Shown here piece by piece: positions 1-8,873 of a stretch of 64,000 nt of DNA (the stretch's first letter is position 1; every line of letters begins with the position of its first letter). The notes under the pieces are model-generated. The model made no database searches and was not told where the DNA came from. It saw only the letters and a program-made list of their open reading frames with translations. Source of the DNA: UBA4421 sp028228615 (GTDB lineage: Bacteria; Pseudomonadota; Gammaproteobacteria; Pseudomonadales; Azotimanducaceae); NCBI GenBank assembly GCA_028228615.1, contig JAOJBS010000010.1, positions 1 through 64,000 of the forward strand, written 5' to 3'. Position numbers and translations under genes: made by a program.

Positions 1-299
1 TTGGCAAGACCAAGTGGCGCACCCATTTCTTCGCTGATTGCAGCAGCCACATCGCCCATACGTTCAACGTACTTGGCGACAATTGCTTCCAAAAGCGCAA
101 TACGCTCTTCCTTGGAGGTTTGAGAAAATGATTCAAATGCCGCTTTTGCAGCAGCAACGGCTTTGTCTACGTCAGCCGCGCCACCCATAGCTACTTGGCC
201 AATGGGCTGTTCTGTTGCAGGGTTGATCACATCAATCGTTTCGCTTGTGGTGGGCTCAACCCACTCGCCATTGATATAGAACTTAGTTCTGTTACTCAT
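1..299 (-). CDS. aldehyde dehydrogenase, N-terminal part (runs off the window)
   Basis: The frame starts at an ATG at 299-297 and is open to the left edge, giving the first 99 residues. The opening residues MSNRTKFYINGEWVEP, then TIDVINPATEQPIG, are the usual N-terminal strand pair of NAD(P)-dependent aldehyde dehydrogenases. The later part (VDKAVAAAKAAF) is the first Rossmann-side helix. A strong ribosome binding site (GAGGAAGG) lies just upstream. The catalytic Cys and Glu are outside the window, so substrate cannot be judged. These enzymes oxidise aldehydes to acids in the cytoplasm. Confidence 0.9.
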   Translation of the reverse strand, partial: MSNRTKFYINGEWVEPTTSETIDVINPATEQPIGQVAMGGAADVDKAVAAAKAAFESFSQTSKEERIALLEAIVAKYVERMGDVAAAISEEMGAPLGLA

Positions 300-744
300 T
301 GTACCTTCCTCTTTTATTTAAATTTCATTCAAAGTCTATTGAACTGGTATGACCACCTATCGCCAACTCCTAGCTGGCATGGGGCTACTTAATGGCTCAA
401 GGGGGCACCTGCCTCACGCTGCATCAGCCTAACGGGCTGATTTTACAGCCGCAGTTGCACGCGCGGTGCGCTCTCCAGAGAAGCACAGTAGCTTAACCAT
501 TACGGCGAGAACTTCAAACAATAGCTTGTAAAGATGGGTGAGGAAATGGATGCAAAACTCGGACGCGTGTCGGCGTACGAGAAGTATTGAGGTGCACGGT
601 CTTATGGGGTTTGTGCGGTTAACCCGCCGCACGCGGCCTAATCTAATCGATTAGCGATTTTTATCTTTTTATCTTTTTATCGCCAATCTTTTATCTCAAA
701 TCTTTTTGTCTCAAATTGGGCCATTCGCTGTTTAGAGTTGCAAT
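300..744. other. intergenic stretch upstream of the aldehyde dehydrogenase
   Basis: No gene supported. A 67-codon minus-strand frame at 429-632 has no recognisable features. The stretch holds a small hairpin (TCAGCC/GGCTGA, 424-440) followed by TTTT, a perfect 12-bp palindrome CTAATCGATTAG (643-654) and the short tandem repeats listed separately. The promoter of the leftward dehydrogenase gene should lie here, but I could not pick convincing -35/-10 boxes. Confidence 0.5.
658..715. repeat. short tandem repeats (8 bp x3, then about 14 bp x2)
   Basis: TTTTTATC occurs three times exactly in tandem (658-681). After a short gap come TCTTTTATCTCAAA (687-700) and TCTTTTTGTCTCAAA (701-715). They lie just beyond the stop of the frameshifted outer-membrane gene. 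No protein or structure is implied; they look like local slippage duplications. Confidence 0.8.
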
Positions 745-1379
745 CTAAAAGTCGTAACGCAACAACACGCCGTAGGCTTCAACATGAAACACTGATTCAA
801 AATTCAAACCCAAGGAAAACTTAGGCGTTGCATAAAACCGCCCACTCAGAGAATAGCCAAACTCCCCTTGATCGACCTGGTTTGAATAATTGGCACCCAG
901 TGCAAACTCCCAGCGATCTATAATTCGCGAGCGCAAGCCTACATCAACCAATACGCCTTCCGAGGTAACTGACTCACCGAAAAGCTCCACTATTGCTACA
1001 GCGTACTGAGAGGTAGCAACAAAATCAGTCTTAGCCGCAATGGATGTATGAAAACCAACACCAAGGTGGCCCTGCTCTGTGGTCACTTTATCTGACAACG
1101 GACCAAGGACAATTGCATCATCAGTGCGCTGAGCGGCATAATCTCCGAGGACAAAAAAATGATCGCCGACAGCGTAGCTGCCTCTAACGATACCGCCCTT
1201 AAAATCTGCATCGAACACACCTTCACCAACGTGGCCAAAGAATGAAATATGGGGTATGAGATATCTCCCTGGTCTCCATCGTCGTTGGTGGCAAACGCAG
1301 GCTGGACAAAACTGACAAGCGCTAGGGCAAAAAGGGCCTTAAAAATACGGACCCTAAAAGAGCCGGACAAATAGTGCAT
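745..1379 (-). pseudogene. small outer-membrane beta-barrel protein, frameshifted
   Basis: Two overlapping frames complete one another. The upstream frame starts at ATG 1379-1377 and encodes a signal peptide (LFALALVSFVQPAFA, then TNDDGDQGD). The downstream frame, ending at 745, encodes amphipathic beta-strand sequence (GHLGVGFHTSIAAKTDFVAT, FGYSLSGRFYA) and ends in the C-terminal Tyr-Asp-Phe typical of outer-membrane barrels. The join is near 1220-1250, where the first frame is left for FFGHVGEGVFDADF. The span of 635 bases is one short of a whole number of codons plus one. About 210 residues would fit the small YfaZ/Ax21-like barrels. It is either a genuine pseudogene or a one-base sequence error in the CCCC/TTT runs there. 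Confidence 0.7.
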
Positions 1380-1601
1380 ACAAATCAACCGTCTAATTTT
1401 GTTAGAGAAAGTGGCTAATTTGAGAAGAGCCACATGCGCATTACGCACCTTGTCTAACTGATTTTTAACAACGACTTGACAAAGGGGGTAACGTTAGCGC
1501 CCCGCGGTAGATTGCGGCTTTTACAACAGGCAAGTTGCTTACCGGTGTACACTGATGGACTACGAGCTGGGAGGGTAATTTACAAAAACAGCGCTTGTTA
1601 C

Positions 1602-1653
1602 ACTAATTAGCAGGACTAACTAGCAGAACTGACTGAATAAACTAACAAAATAG
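1602..1653. repeat. degenerate 13-bp tandem repeat, four copies
   Basis: Units ACTAATTAGCAGG, ACTAACTAGCAGA, ACTGACTGAATAA and ACTAACAAAATAG follow one another without gaps, ending two bases before the stop of the flavoprotein gene on the minus strand. The copies are diverged, so the array is not recent. Confidence 0.65.
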
Positions 1654-1654
1654 A

Positions 1655-2854
1655 CTAAAGGTGCGTTGCGCAACTGTAGGCTGAGGCCCAAGCCCATTGA
1701 AAGTTGTACCCCCCTAACCAACCCGCCACGTCCAACGCTTCGCCAATGGCATACAGCCCCGGCACTTTGGTGACAGCAAAGGTTTTTGAAGAAACCTCGT
1801 TGGTGGAAATACCGCCCAATGTGACTTCCGCTGTGCGGTAACCTTCGGTACCACCTGGTTTGAAAGACCAAGCATTCAACCGTTTCGCCATACCGCTGAG
1901 CTCGGCATGGGTAAAGCTGCCTATCTTTTGGTCAGCAAACCAATGTTTGGCTAAATAATCTACCAACCGATTAGGCAGGTGCTTTTTAAGCAGCGTGGAA
2001 AGGTGGACTTTAGGCGACGAAGTGCGCTCATCCAACAGCCAAGTTTCGGCATCCAGTTCCGGCAAAAGGTTGATCAGCACAACCCCACCCTCGCGCCAAA
2101 AAGAAGAAATTTGTAGAATGCTGGGGCCACTAAGACCTCTGTGGGTAAAGAGAATATTCTCGCGAAAACTGATAGCCCCGCAACTGACCTCTGCGTCCAA
2201 GGAAATGCCGCTGAGGTCGGTAAAAGACGCTTTATCACCGGAATTCCAGGTCAACGGCACCAGTGCAGCCCTGGGCGCGACAACCTCTAAACCAAAATCG
2301 TTGGCTGTTCGAAAAGCTAAATCTGACGCAATTTTTGGCATCGACAAGCCACCGGAAGCCAACACAACTTTACCCGCTTGGTAGGTTTGCCCTGAGGTGT
2401 TCACTGAGAATGTACCGTCTTGGTTTTTCTTAATGGCAGACACCTCCATACCCGTGCGGATTTCTACGCCAGCCCACTGCGCCTCACTCAACAGCATGGC
2501 CACAATATCCTTGGCGCTATGATCGCAAAATAGCTGACCCAACTTCTTTTCGTGGTAGTCAATGCCATGGTTTTCGACCATTTCAATAAACCGTTCGGGC
2601 GTATAGCGCTTCAGCGCGGAGATACAAAAATGCAGGTTATCAGAGAGAAAGTGTTGATCCGGGTCCACGCCATAGTTGGTAAAATTACACCTACCGCCGC
2701 CCGAGACTAAGATCTTCAGCCCAACCTTTGGACCCTTCTCCAAAACCAAGACTTTATGACCGTTGTAGCCCGCATGAATTGCGCACATCAAACCGCTGGC
2801 ACCGCCGCCAACAATAATAACGTCATGCATAGATCTATCTGCCTTACTGCTCAT
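1655..2854 (-). CDS. NAD(P)/FAD-dependent oxidoreductase, BaiN/RdsA (HI0933) family
   Basis: The 399-residue protein begins with a dinucleotide-binding fold (VIIVGGGASGLMCAIHAG), followed by the family signature VGLKILVSGGGRCNFTN. It ends with GLYAIGEALDVAGWLGGYNF, the second FAD contact of this family. Length fits full-length relatives. Its ATG is 7 bases after the stop of the PHP gene, so the two are probably co-transcribed. A second ATG eight codons in (2830) is possible. Members are cytoplasmic flavoproteins; the physiological substrate of most is unknown. Confidence 0.9.
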   Translation of the reverse strand: MSSKADRSMHDVIIVGGGASGLMCAIHAGYNGHKVLVLEKGPKVGLKILVSGGGRCNFTNYGVDPDQHFLSDNLHFCISALKRYTPERFIEMVENHGIDYHEKKLGQLFCDHSAKDIVAMLLSEAQWAGVEIRTGMEVSAIKKNQDGTFSVNTSGQTYQAGKVVLASGGLSMPKIASDLAFRTANDFGLEVVAPRAALVPLTWNSGDKASFTDLSGISLDAEVSCGAISFRENILFTHRGLSGPSILQISSFWREGGVVLINLLPELDAETWLLDERTSSPKVHLSTLLKKHLPNRLVDYLAKHWFADQKIGSFTHAELSGMAKRLNAWSFKPGGTEGYRTAEVTLGGISTNEVSSKTFAVTKVPGLYAIGEALDVAGWLGGYNFQWAWASAYSCATHL

Positions 2855-2861
2855 AATCGCG

Positions 2862-3716
2862 TTATTGCCAGCTATGCCATATGGGTGTGCAACTCACAGG
2901 TAGTGCAGGCACCTTGCCCAGCTCCGCCCAGGGTTGCCCCGGTTGGTGAAAATCGCTCCCAGTGGAAGCTAAAAATCCAAAATCTTCTGCCAATGTTGCT
3001 AGGGTATTCGTCTTCACCGGATCTTGAGCGCCAGAAATCACTTCTAAGCCTTGACCACCGACCGCTTTAAATTCATCGCACAATTTCCGCAGCTTGGTCA
3101 GAGTAATGCCGTATTTCATGGGGTGGGCCAGAACCGGCACGCCACCTGCCCCGCGAATCCACTGACACGCACGCGCCAAATCTGGCCAGTTCGCTTTAAC
3201 GTCCCCGGGCTTGCCTGCACCCAGGTACTGCTTAAAAGCCTGCTTCATGTTTTTTACATGACCCGCATCGATCAAGTACTGAGCAAAATGCGGTCGACCA
3301 ATGGTGCCGCCAGCGGCATTGGCTTGAGCACCCTCTAAGCTGTTTTCAAAGCCTTGGCGGGACAAAATATCTGCAATGGTTTGCGCGCGCGCAGTTCGAG
3401 CTTTGGCTTGAATTTCCATGGCTTCAGTCAGGCCTGGATCTTGTAGGTTTAAATTAAGCCCCACTACATGGATATTTCTGCCAGACCATAGACAAGAAAA
3501 TTCACAGCCAGTGATCAACTTTACAGATTTATTGGTCGTTTCAGGCAGCGCTGCCAGCTCTGCATAGGCAGAAATAGTGTCGTGATCGGTAATGGCCATT
3601 TGAGTCACTTCGCGCTCGCAAGCCAACTCTATTAATGCTTGAGGGCTCAGACTGCCGTCAGAGTATCGGCTGTGCATGTGGAAATCAGCTTTGACGAATG
3701 CGTTTGATGCGCTCAT
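2862..3716 (-). CDS. PHP-domain phosphoesterase, RnaAM/TrpH (YciV) type
   Basis: The N-terminus DFHMHSRYSDGSLSP carries the first metal-binding HxH of PHP domains. AITDHDT carries the second HD motif, GCEFSC is the metal-binding Glu region, LAHPMKYG is a further His motif, and STGSDFHQPGQ is the C-terminal DxH. The enzyme class hydrolyses 5' phosphates of short RNAs or 3',5'-bisphosphonucleotides with three metal ions. I chose ATG 3716 because the protein then begins MSASNAFVKADFHMHS, in line with relatives; an upstream in-frame start at 3731 adds five residues. It precedes the BaiN-type gene by 7 bases. Confidence 0.88.
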   Translation of the reverse strand: MSASNAFVKADFHMHSRYSDGSLSPQALIELACEREVTQMAITDHDTISAYAELAALPETTNKSVKLITGCEFSCLWSGRNIHVVGLNLNLQDPGLTEAMEIQAKARTARAQTIADILSRQGFENSLEGAQANAAGGTIGRPHFAQYLIDAGHVKNMKQAFKQYLGAGKPGDVKANWPDLARACQWIRGAGGVPVLAHPMKYGITLTKLRKLCDEFKAVGGQGLEVISGAQDPVKTNTLATLAEDFGFLASTGSDFHQPGQPWAELGKVPALPVSCTPIWHSWQ

Positions 3717-4180
3717 GTAGACAAACCGCAAACGGGAAATGAGATGAGCATAAAAACGACAGAAAAATAATTGATAAATACCTCTTGCAAGCCGAAAAAA
3801 TTTTACCTAAACCCACAGCAGGCCTAGTTCCATAAGTTGCTAGCATAGTCGCCCTGCGCCGAGATTTAACCTCATTTGTCACCACTCAATCTGCTATGAC
3901 TTAACGCCCATCAACACCACACTTTAACTGAGTGATGTCGACTCTACCTATTTAGTCGTCCTAATCGTCGAAGAAATTAGTATTTCTATGAGATCTGCAA
4001 AAATCCTCCCGGCAATTTGCTCATTGTTGCCTCATTGTTGCCTCCTTGTCGTTCCTTGGCCCTTTCTTTCTGCCCCCTTTGCTCTCTCTTTACCCAAATG
4101 CATAGAGAAATCCTAGGCTTCGCAACCGACTTGCGGCAAACTTCGCGTTCTATTTTTTAGTAACTCTGGAGAGGCTCCAT
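3717..4180. other. divergent intergenic region
   Basis: No gene seen. It separates the leftward PHP gene from the rightward beta-oxidation gene and should hold both promoters. An exact 11-bp tandem duplication (TCATTGTTGCC, 4021-4031 and 4032-4042) is present. A good ribosome binding site (GGAGAGG) precedes the ATG at 4181. Confidence 0.5.
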
Positions 4181-6289
4181 ATGAAAGGCACCGTGCATTA
4201 CGAACTCAGAGGCGATATCGCCCTCATGACCATCGACAACCCACCCGTTAACCCGCTTTCCTCGGGCGTACGCCAAGGTCTTTCAGATGGCGTTAACGCA
4301 GCCCTCGCTGACGACAATGTCAAAGCAATCATCCTTACCGGTGCTGGTCGCGCGTTTATTGCTGGTGCAGACATTTCTGAGTTTGGCGGCAAAGCCGAAG
4401 GCCCTAGCCTGCATGATTGCCTTACGACTATGGAAAACAGCGCAAAGCCGATTATTGCGGCCATTAACGGCACTGCATTCGGCGGTGGTTTGGAAGTTGC
4501 TCTTTGCTGTCATTACCGTGTCATTGCGGCTAGCGCTCCTGTTGGCCTACCTGAAGTTAAGTTGGGCCTACTGCCCGGCGCAGGTGGCACACAAAGACTA
4601 CCTAGACTCATTGGCGCTCAGAAAGCCCTAGATTTCATTCTTTCTGGCGACCCTATTCCTGGTCCAATGGCAACCCAGATGGGTATTGCTGATGCGCTAG
4701 CTGACGGTGACGTAATTGAAAGCGCCATGGCATTTGCCGCTGACATTATCGCCAAAGGCAGCCCAGTTCGCCGCATCCGCGACGAAGAGGAGATTGTTGC
4801 TAAAGATCGCGGTAACGCTGAAATGTTTGACGCAGCACGCAAAAATGCCGCTCGTAAAATGCGTAAGCGCTTTGCGCCTGAGATGATCGTGCAGTGCATT
4901 GAAGCTGCGGTAAACCTTGGCGACTTCGACGCAGGCTTGGCCGTTGAGCAAGAGTGCTTTGCTAAGTGTCTGAAGCACCCACAGCGCGAATCTCTAATTC
5001 ACATGTTCTTTTCTGAGCGCGAAGTATCGAAGATTCCAGATGTGCCTAAAGATACAGCTACGCAAAAAATTGATACTGCTGCTGTCATCGGTTGCGGCAC
5101 CATGGGCGGCGGCATCACCATGTCATTTTTAAACGTGGGCATTCCGGTCACCACACTTGAGATGAATCAAGAGGCACTGGATCGCGGTATTGGCGTAATC
5201 AAGCGCAACTACGACATTCAGGTACAACGAGGACGCATGACCGCAGAGGAAGTGGACAAGCGTATGAGCCTATTAACAGGCACCACAAACTTTGAAGACC
5301 TTGGTTCTGCTGACCTCATTCTTGAGGCGATCTACGAAAACATCGACGTTAAAGTGGACACATTCAAGAAGATGGATGCAATTGCTAAGCCCGGCGCAAT
5401 ACTTGCCAGTAACACCTCTGCCCTAGATATCGACAAAATGGCTGAAGCTACTTCACGCCCTGAGTCTGTTATTGGCCTGCACTTCTTCAGCCCAGCAAAC
5501 ATTATGAAACTGTTAGAGATTGTGCGCGGCGGCAAGACCAGCAAAGGAGTTATTGCGAGCTCAATGAAGCTTGGTCGTCAGCTAAACAAAATCGCTGTTC
5601 TATCTGGCAATGCACCAGGCTTTATCGGCAACAGAATGCTTGCGGGTTACACTCGTCAAGCTGGAGAAATCATTCTGCAAGGTGCAACACCCTATCAAGT
5701 GGACAACGCCCTTCTACAATTTGGCATGCCAATGGGCCCATTCCAAATGAACGACCTTGTTGGTCTAGACCTGGGCTGGCGTGCGCGCAAGCTCAGCGGT
5801 ATGAAGCCAGAAGATGTGCCAATCACCGCGCGCGTTGCTGATAAGCTTTGCGAAATGGATCGTTATGGTCAGAAAAACAATCGCGGCTATTACATTTACC
5901 CAGAAGGCAGCAGAGCTGGCCAAGCTGATCCCGAAGTTGTCGCACTGGTTGAAGAAACCTCTGCTGAACTTGGCATAGAGCGCCGCAGCATTGAGGACGA
6001 AGAAGTCCTTAAGCGTTGCTTGTACCCTCTTATCAACGAAGGTGCGCGCATATTAGAGGACGGCATTGCTATTCGCCCATGTGACATAGACATTGTTTAC
6101 ATCAATGGTTATGGCTTCCCTGAAGTAACAGGCGGACCTATGTTTTGGGCTGATCAAATTGGCTTAGAAAACATCCTTGCTGACATTAAGGGCTTCCAAA
6201 AGGAATACGGCGGCACGATTTGGGAACCAGCACCGTTGTTAGAGCGCTTGGTTGCCGAAGGCAAAACCTTTGCAAGCTTGCAAGGCTAG
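4181..6289 (+). CDS. bifunctional enoyl-CoA hydratase / 3-hydroxyacyl-CoA dehydrogenase
   Basis: A 702-residue fusion. Residues 1-190 form a crotonase domain: GRAFIAGADISEFGG and GTAFGGGLEVAL give the oxyanion-hole glycines, and GLPEVKLGLLPGAGGTQRLP carries an active-site Glu. From about residue 300 comes an NAD-binding Rossmann domain (AVIGCGTMGGG) with the family motif GLHFFSPANIMKLLEIV. Two C-terminal dehydrogenase helical domains follow (NAPGFIGNRML, GPFQMNDLVGLDLG). It performs steps two and three of beta-oxidation. The domain order and length resemble FadJ and the peroxisomal multifunctional enzyme more than FadB. No thiolase gene is adjacent. Start supported by GGAGAGG upstream of the ATG. 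Confidence 0.93.
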   Translation: MKGTVHYELRGDIALMTIDNPPVNPLSSGVRQGLSDGVNAALADDNVKAIILTGAGRAFIAGADISEFGGKAEGPSLHDCLTTMENSAKPIIAAINGTAFGGGLEVALCCHYRVIAASAPVGLPEVKLGLLPGAGGTQRLPRLIGAQKALDFILSGDPIPGPMATQMGIADALADGDVIESAMAFAADIIAKGSPVRRIRDEEEIVAKDRGNAEMFDAARKNAARKMRKRFAPEMIVQCIEAAVNLGDFDAGLAVEQECFAKCLKHPQRESLIHMFFSEREVSKIPDVPKDTATQKIDTAAVIGCGTMGGGITMSFLNVGIPVTTLEMNQEALDRGIGVIKRNYDIQVQRGRMTAEEVDKRMSLLTGTTNFEDLGSADLILEAIYENIDVKVDTFKKMDAIAKPGAILASNTSALDIDKMAEATSRPESVIGLHFFSPANIMKLLEIVRGGKTSKGVIASSMKLGRQLNKIAVLSGNAPGFIGNRMLAGYTRQAGEIILQGATPYQVDNALLQFGMPMGPFQMNDLVGLDLGWRARKLSGMKPEDVPITARVADKLCEMDRYGQKNNRGYYIYPEGSRAGQADPEVVALVEETSAELGIERRSIEDEEVLKRCLYPLINEGARILEDGIAIRPCDIDIVYINGYGFPEVTGGPMFWADQIGLENILADIKGFQKEYGGTIWEPAPLLERLVAEGKTFASLQG

Positions 6290-6321
6290 TAGGCCTAGTT
6301 TGTCTAGTACGTCTAGTGGGT
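6286..6321. repeat. degenerate 9-bp tandem repeat overlapping a stop codon
   Basis: CTAGTAGGC, CTAGTTTGT, CTAGTACGT and CTAGTGGGT follow in register. The first copy includes the TAG stop of the preceding gene. The shared core is CTAGT. Confidence 0.6.
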
Positions 6322-6390
6322 TAGCCCCGCTAGTCAGATTAGCCAGCAAAACTAACCAAGCCGAAATGGCTGGGTTAGCGCAGACAATCG

Positions 6391-6418
6391 GTTCTCGTCA
6401 GCAATGGCGAGAACAGGT
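6391..6418 (+). terminator. candidate stem-loop between beta-oxidation and VOC genes
   Basis: GTTCTCG (6391-6397) pairs perfectly with CGAGAAC (6408-6414), with a 10-base loop, and is followed by AGGTTTTC. The T-run is short, so termination may be weak or the hairpin may act as an attenuator ahead of the VOC gene. Confidence 0.45.
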
Positions 6419-6462
6419 TTTCTAAGAAGGCTTTTAGAATCATCCACTTTTGGGAGAAAACG

Positions 6463-6825
6463 ATGATTACCCAAGGCATACATCACGTTTCAATCAATGT
6501 CACAGATGTCGCAAGCGCTAAGCAATTCTATTTAGAGGTGCTAGAACTTGAAGACTTACCAAGACCTGACCTAGGTTTTCCCGGCGCATGGATCAAAGCG
6601 GGTAATCAAGAAATTCACCTACTGGGCATAGACAGCGGCCAACCGTTAAAAGAACAGCACTTTGCGTTCTTGGTTGAGAACATGGACCAAGTAACGGACC
6701 AGCTAGAGAAGCACGGTATCAAGTTCACCAGTGAAAAGAACATTCCTAACGTGTGCAGACAAATTTTTGCCCATGACCCAAGCGGCAATATGATTGAATT
6801 CAATCAACGTTTGAACGTCGAGTAG
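6463..6825 (+). CDS. VOC family (glyoxalase/dioxygenase-like) protein
   Basis: A 120-residue protein with one vicinal-oxygen-chelate module. It starts GIHHVSINVTDVASAKQFYLEVL, with the metal-ligand His near residue 7, and continues with EIHLLGID and ends FAHDPSGNMIEFNQ, with the usual Glu ligand in the last strand. Ribosome binding site GGGAG lies 6 bases before the ATG. VOC proteins are metal-dependent isomerases, lyases or resistance proteins; substrate cannot be read from sequence. Confidence 0.85.
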   Translation: MITQGIHHVSINVTDVASAKQFYLEVLELEDLPRPDLGFPGAWIKAGNQEIHLLGIDSGQPLKEQHFAFLVENMDQVTDQLEKHGIKFTSEKNIPNVCRQIFAHDPSGNMIEFNQRLNVE

Positions 6826-6874
6826 CATCATCCTTAATTCGCACCCGCACCCGCATACATACCTTGGCAGAACA

Positions 6875-7558
6875 CTGCCTCGCTGTATTGCAGCGGGCCT
6901 AGCGCTCTTTGCGGTTTTTTTCGCTCACTCGGCGCTTGCTCATGGCGTTACAGAGGGCGACGCAAGCTTCCTGCAAGGCAAAGAAGGTTTTCACTTTTGG
7001 CCCTACTTCTATCTTGGGGCAAAACACATGGTCACCGGTTACGACCACCTGCTCTTTTTAGCCGGAGTGATCTTTTTTCTCTACCGATTAAGCGACGTTG
7101 GCATTTATGTCACGCTTTTTGCTGCGGGCCACAGCCTGACGCTTATTGTTGGCGTTTGGTTCGAAATTCCAGCCAACGCTTACATCATCGACGCTATCAT
7201 TGGTTTCTCTGTAGTTTACAAAGCGTTTGAAAACCTCGGCGGTTTCCAGCGTCTTGGCGTAAATCCAAACACCCGACTAGCCGTGCTCATCTTCGGTCTA
7301 TTTCATGGCTTTGGGTTGGCCACCAAACTGCAAGAAATCAGCCTTTCGCAAGAAGGGCTTTTGGCCAACTTGATCGCTTTCAACGCAGGTGTAGAAGTGG
7401 GTCAACTGTTAGCACTGCTGGCGATCATCACGCTTATGTCGGCTTGGCGACGACAAAGTTCATTCCCTCGCCAAGCCATAGTTGCCAATACAGCGCTAAT
7501 GTTTGCCGGCTATCTATTGGTTGGTTATCAGTTATCAGGGTTTTTCTTGATCACCTAA
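6875..7558 (+). CDS. HupE/UreJ-like membrane protein; start codon uncertain
   Basis: From residue 52 the protein reads HMVTGYDHLLFLAGVIFFLY, the His-rich signature of the HupE/UreJ_2 family. It then has FAAGHSLTLIVGVW and LIFGLFHGFGLA with further conserved His, and about six membrane spans in all. The first ATG in frame (7028) would cut off the conserved His upstream of GYDHLLFL. Reading further upstream in frame gives a clear signal peptide (AGLALFAVFFAHSALAHG) and a periplasmic linker. No ATG, GTG or TTG occurs before that signal; the only candidates are CTG 6875, ATT 6887 or ATC codons. I provisionally use CTG. A run of seven T at 6915-6921 makes a one-base sequence error or slippage possible. 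Relatives are proposed metal (nickel/cobalt) permeases. Confidence 0.75.
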   Translation: MPRCIAAGLALFAVFFAHSALAHGVTEGDASFLQGKEGFHFWPYFYLGAKHMVTGYDHLLFLAGVIFFLYRLSDVGIYVTLFAAGHSLTLIVGVWFEIPANAYIIDAIIGFSVVYKAFENLGGFQRLGVNPNTRLAVLIFGLFHGFGLATKLQEISLSQEGLLANLIAFNAGVEVGQLLALLAIITLMSAWRRQSSFPRQAIVANTALMFAGYLLVGYQLSGFFLIT

Positions 7559-7595
7559 TAGACGATACTCAGACACACGTGAGAGGAGAATGGAA

Positions 7596-8744
7596 ATGCA
7601 GGCGCAAAATTTATTCGATGCTGCAGAGCAACTGGGCAACCAATTTTCTGCGCGAAGCGCAGAGTTTGAAAAAGCCAGACGCCTGCCCAAAGACGTATCC
7701 AACGCAATGGCCGCTGCCGGTTTTTACCGCATGTATGTGCCAGAGGAGATCGGCGGCCTTGAGACCTCGCCTGCGGACAGCGCCAGGGTATTTGAGCGCT
7801 TAGCTCAAGGTGACGCAGCCTGCGGATGGGTAGCATTCATCGCAGCAACCAGTGGCTCCACCTTAGCGCGCATCCCTGTTGATACAGCAAAAGCCATATT
7901 CACCAAGCCTGAAACCATGATCGCTGGTGTGTTTGCGCCCACGGGTAAAGCCACTCAAAACGGCCAAGGATTTACAGTCTCAGGCAATTGGCAATGGGGT
8001 TCAGGCACACAAAACGCAGATTGGGTTTTAGGCGGCTGCAGCATTTTGAATGCAGCCGGAGAATTAATGAACGAAAAAGCACCCACCAGCATGTGCTTAA
8101 TGCCCGCAAACGCCATTGAATTTGCGGACACTTGGCATGTCAGCGGCCTGCAAGGTACCGGCAGCACAGATTACGGTGTGAACAACCTTCAGATTGGTGC
8201 TGAGCATGTGGTGGGCTTCGCAAAGCATGCGCCCCCTGCTGGTCCGCTGTTTCAATTTCCACACTTCACACTTCTGGCATTAGGCATTGCTGCCGTGGCA
8301 ATGGGTATTGCAAGAGCCGCTGTTGACGAACTCATTACCCTGGCCGAGAGCAAAAAGCGTGTAGGCACCAATAGCACGCTGGCCACTCGGCCACATACAC
8401 ATATTGAAGTGGCCCGGGCAGAAGCCACCTTGCGCAGCGCCCGAGCGTTTTTCTATGACGCAATAGATACCGCTTGGTCAGAGGCCATCTCTGGCAATAA
8501 GGTGACCTTGGACATGCGGCGAGACATTCGTTTGGCAACTACCCATGCGGTGGAATCAAGCGTGAAGGTAGTAGACGCCATGTATACCTTAGGGGCAGGC
8601 AGCGCGGTTTATCACAATTCCAAGCTACAGCAGCACTTCCGTGACGTACACATGACCACTCAACACATCATGGTGGCGCCCAGCACATTAGAGCTGACTG
8701 GGCGTTTATATTTGGGTGTGGAGAGCAATACAGCGACACTGTAA
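7596..8744 (+). CDS. acyl-CoA dehydrogenase-like flavin-dependent hydroxylase/oxidase
   Basis: About 382 residues with the acyl-CoA dehydrogenase fold: N-terminal helices (RLPKDVSNAMAAAGFYRMYVPEEIGG), a beta middle domain (NWQWGSGTQNADWVLGG; VSGLQGTGSTDYGV) and a C-terminal helical domain. The pattern resembles the HpaH/DszC two-component flavin monooxygenase group more than true acyl-CoA dehydrogenases. I prefer the ATG at 7596: GAGAGGAG ends at 7588, giving 7-base spacing, while the ATG at 7590 would be too close. No flavin reductase partner is adjacent. Confidence 0.8.
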   Translation: MQAQNLFDAAEQLGNQFSARSAEFEKARRLPKDVSNAMAAAGFYRMYVPEEIGGLETSPADSARVFERLAQGDAACGWVAFIAATSGSTLARIPVDTAKAIFTKPETMIAGVFAPTGKATQNGQGFTVSGNWQWGSGTQNADWVLGGCSILNAAGELMNEKAPTSMCLMPANAIEFADTWHVSGLQGTGSTDYGVNNLQIGAEHVVGFAKHAPPAGPLFQFPHFTLLALGIAAVAMGIARAAVDELITLAESKKRVGTNSTLATRPHTHIEVARAEATLRSARAFFYDAIDTAWSEAISGNKVTLDMRRDIRLATTHAVESSVKVVDAMYTLGAGSAVYHNSKLQQHFRDVHMTTQHIMVAPSTLELTGRLYLGVESNTATL

Positions 8745-8832
8745 AAATTGGCAGCAGAACTCAATACTGACCGCAGTCGTTGCAACTACGGTTGTTAGCT
8801 CAGGCCTTTTGCAAAAGCTATTTGTTCAAGCA

Positions 8833-8859
8833 GTCTCAAGAGCACATTGTCCTTGAGAC
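8833..8859. terminator. inverted repeat between converging genes
   Basis: GTCTCAAG (8833-8840) and CTTGAGAC (8852-8859) are perfectly complementary with an 11-base loop. The site is between the ends of the rightward hydroxylase-like gene and the leftward SDR gene. There is no good T-run on either side, so the role as a terminator is inferred from position. Confidence 0.45.
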
Positions 8860-8873
8860 ACGTACTCAATTGT

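Noticed and set aside
429..632. 67-codon minus-strand frame
   Set aside because: No motif, no ribosome binding site, and composition unlike the neighbours; length is within chance.
1476..1481. TTGACA as a plus-strand promoter
   Set aside because: No acceptable -10 at 16-18 bases and no plus-strand gene follows until 4181.
4287..4631. Plus-strand frame inside the beta-oxidation gene
   Set aside because: Out-of-frame shadow of a clearly coding gene.
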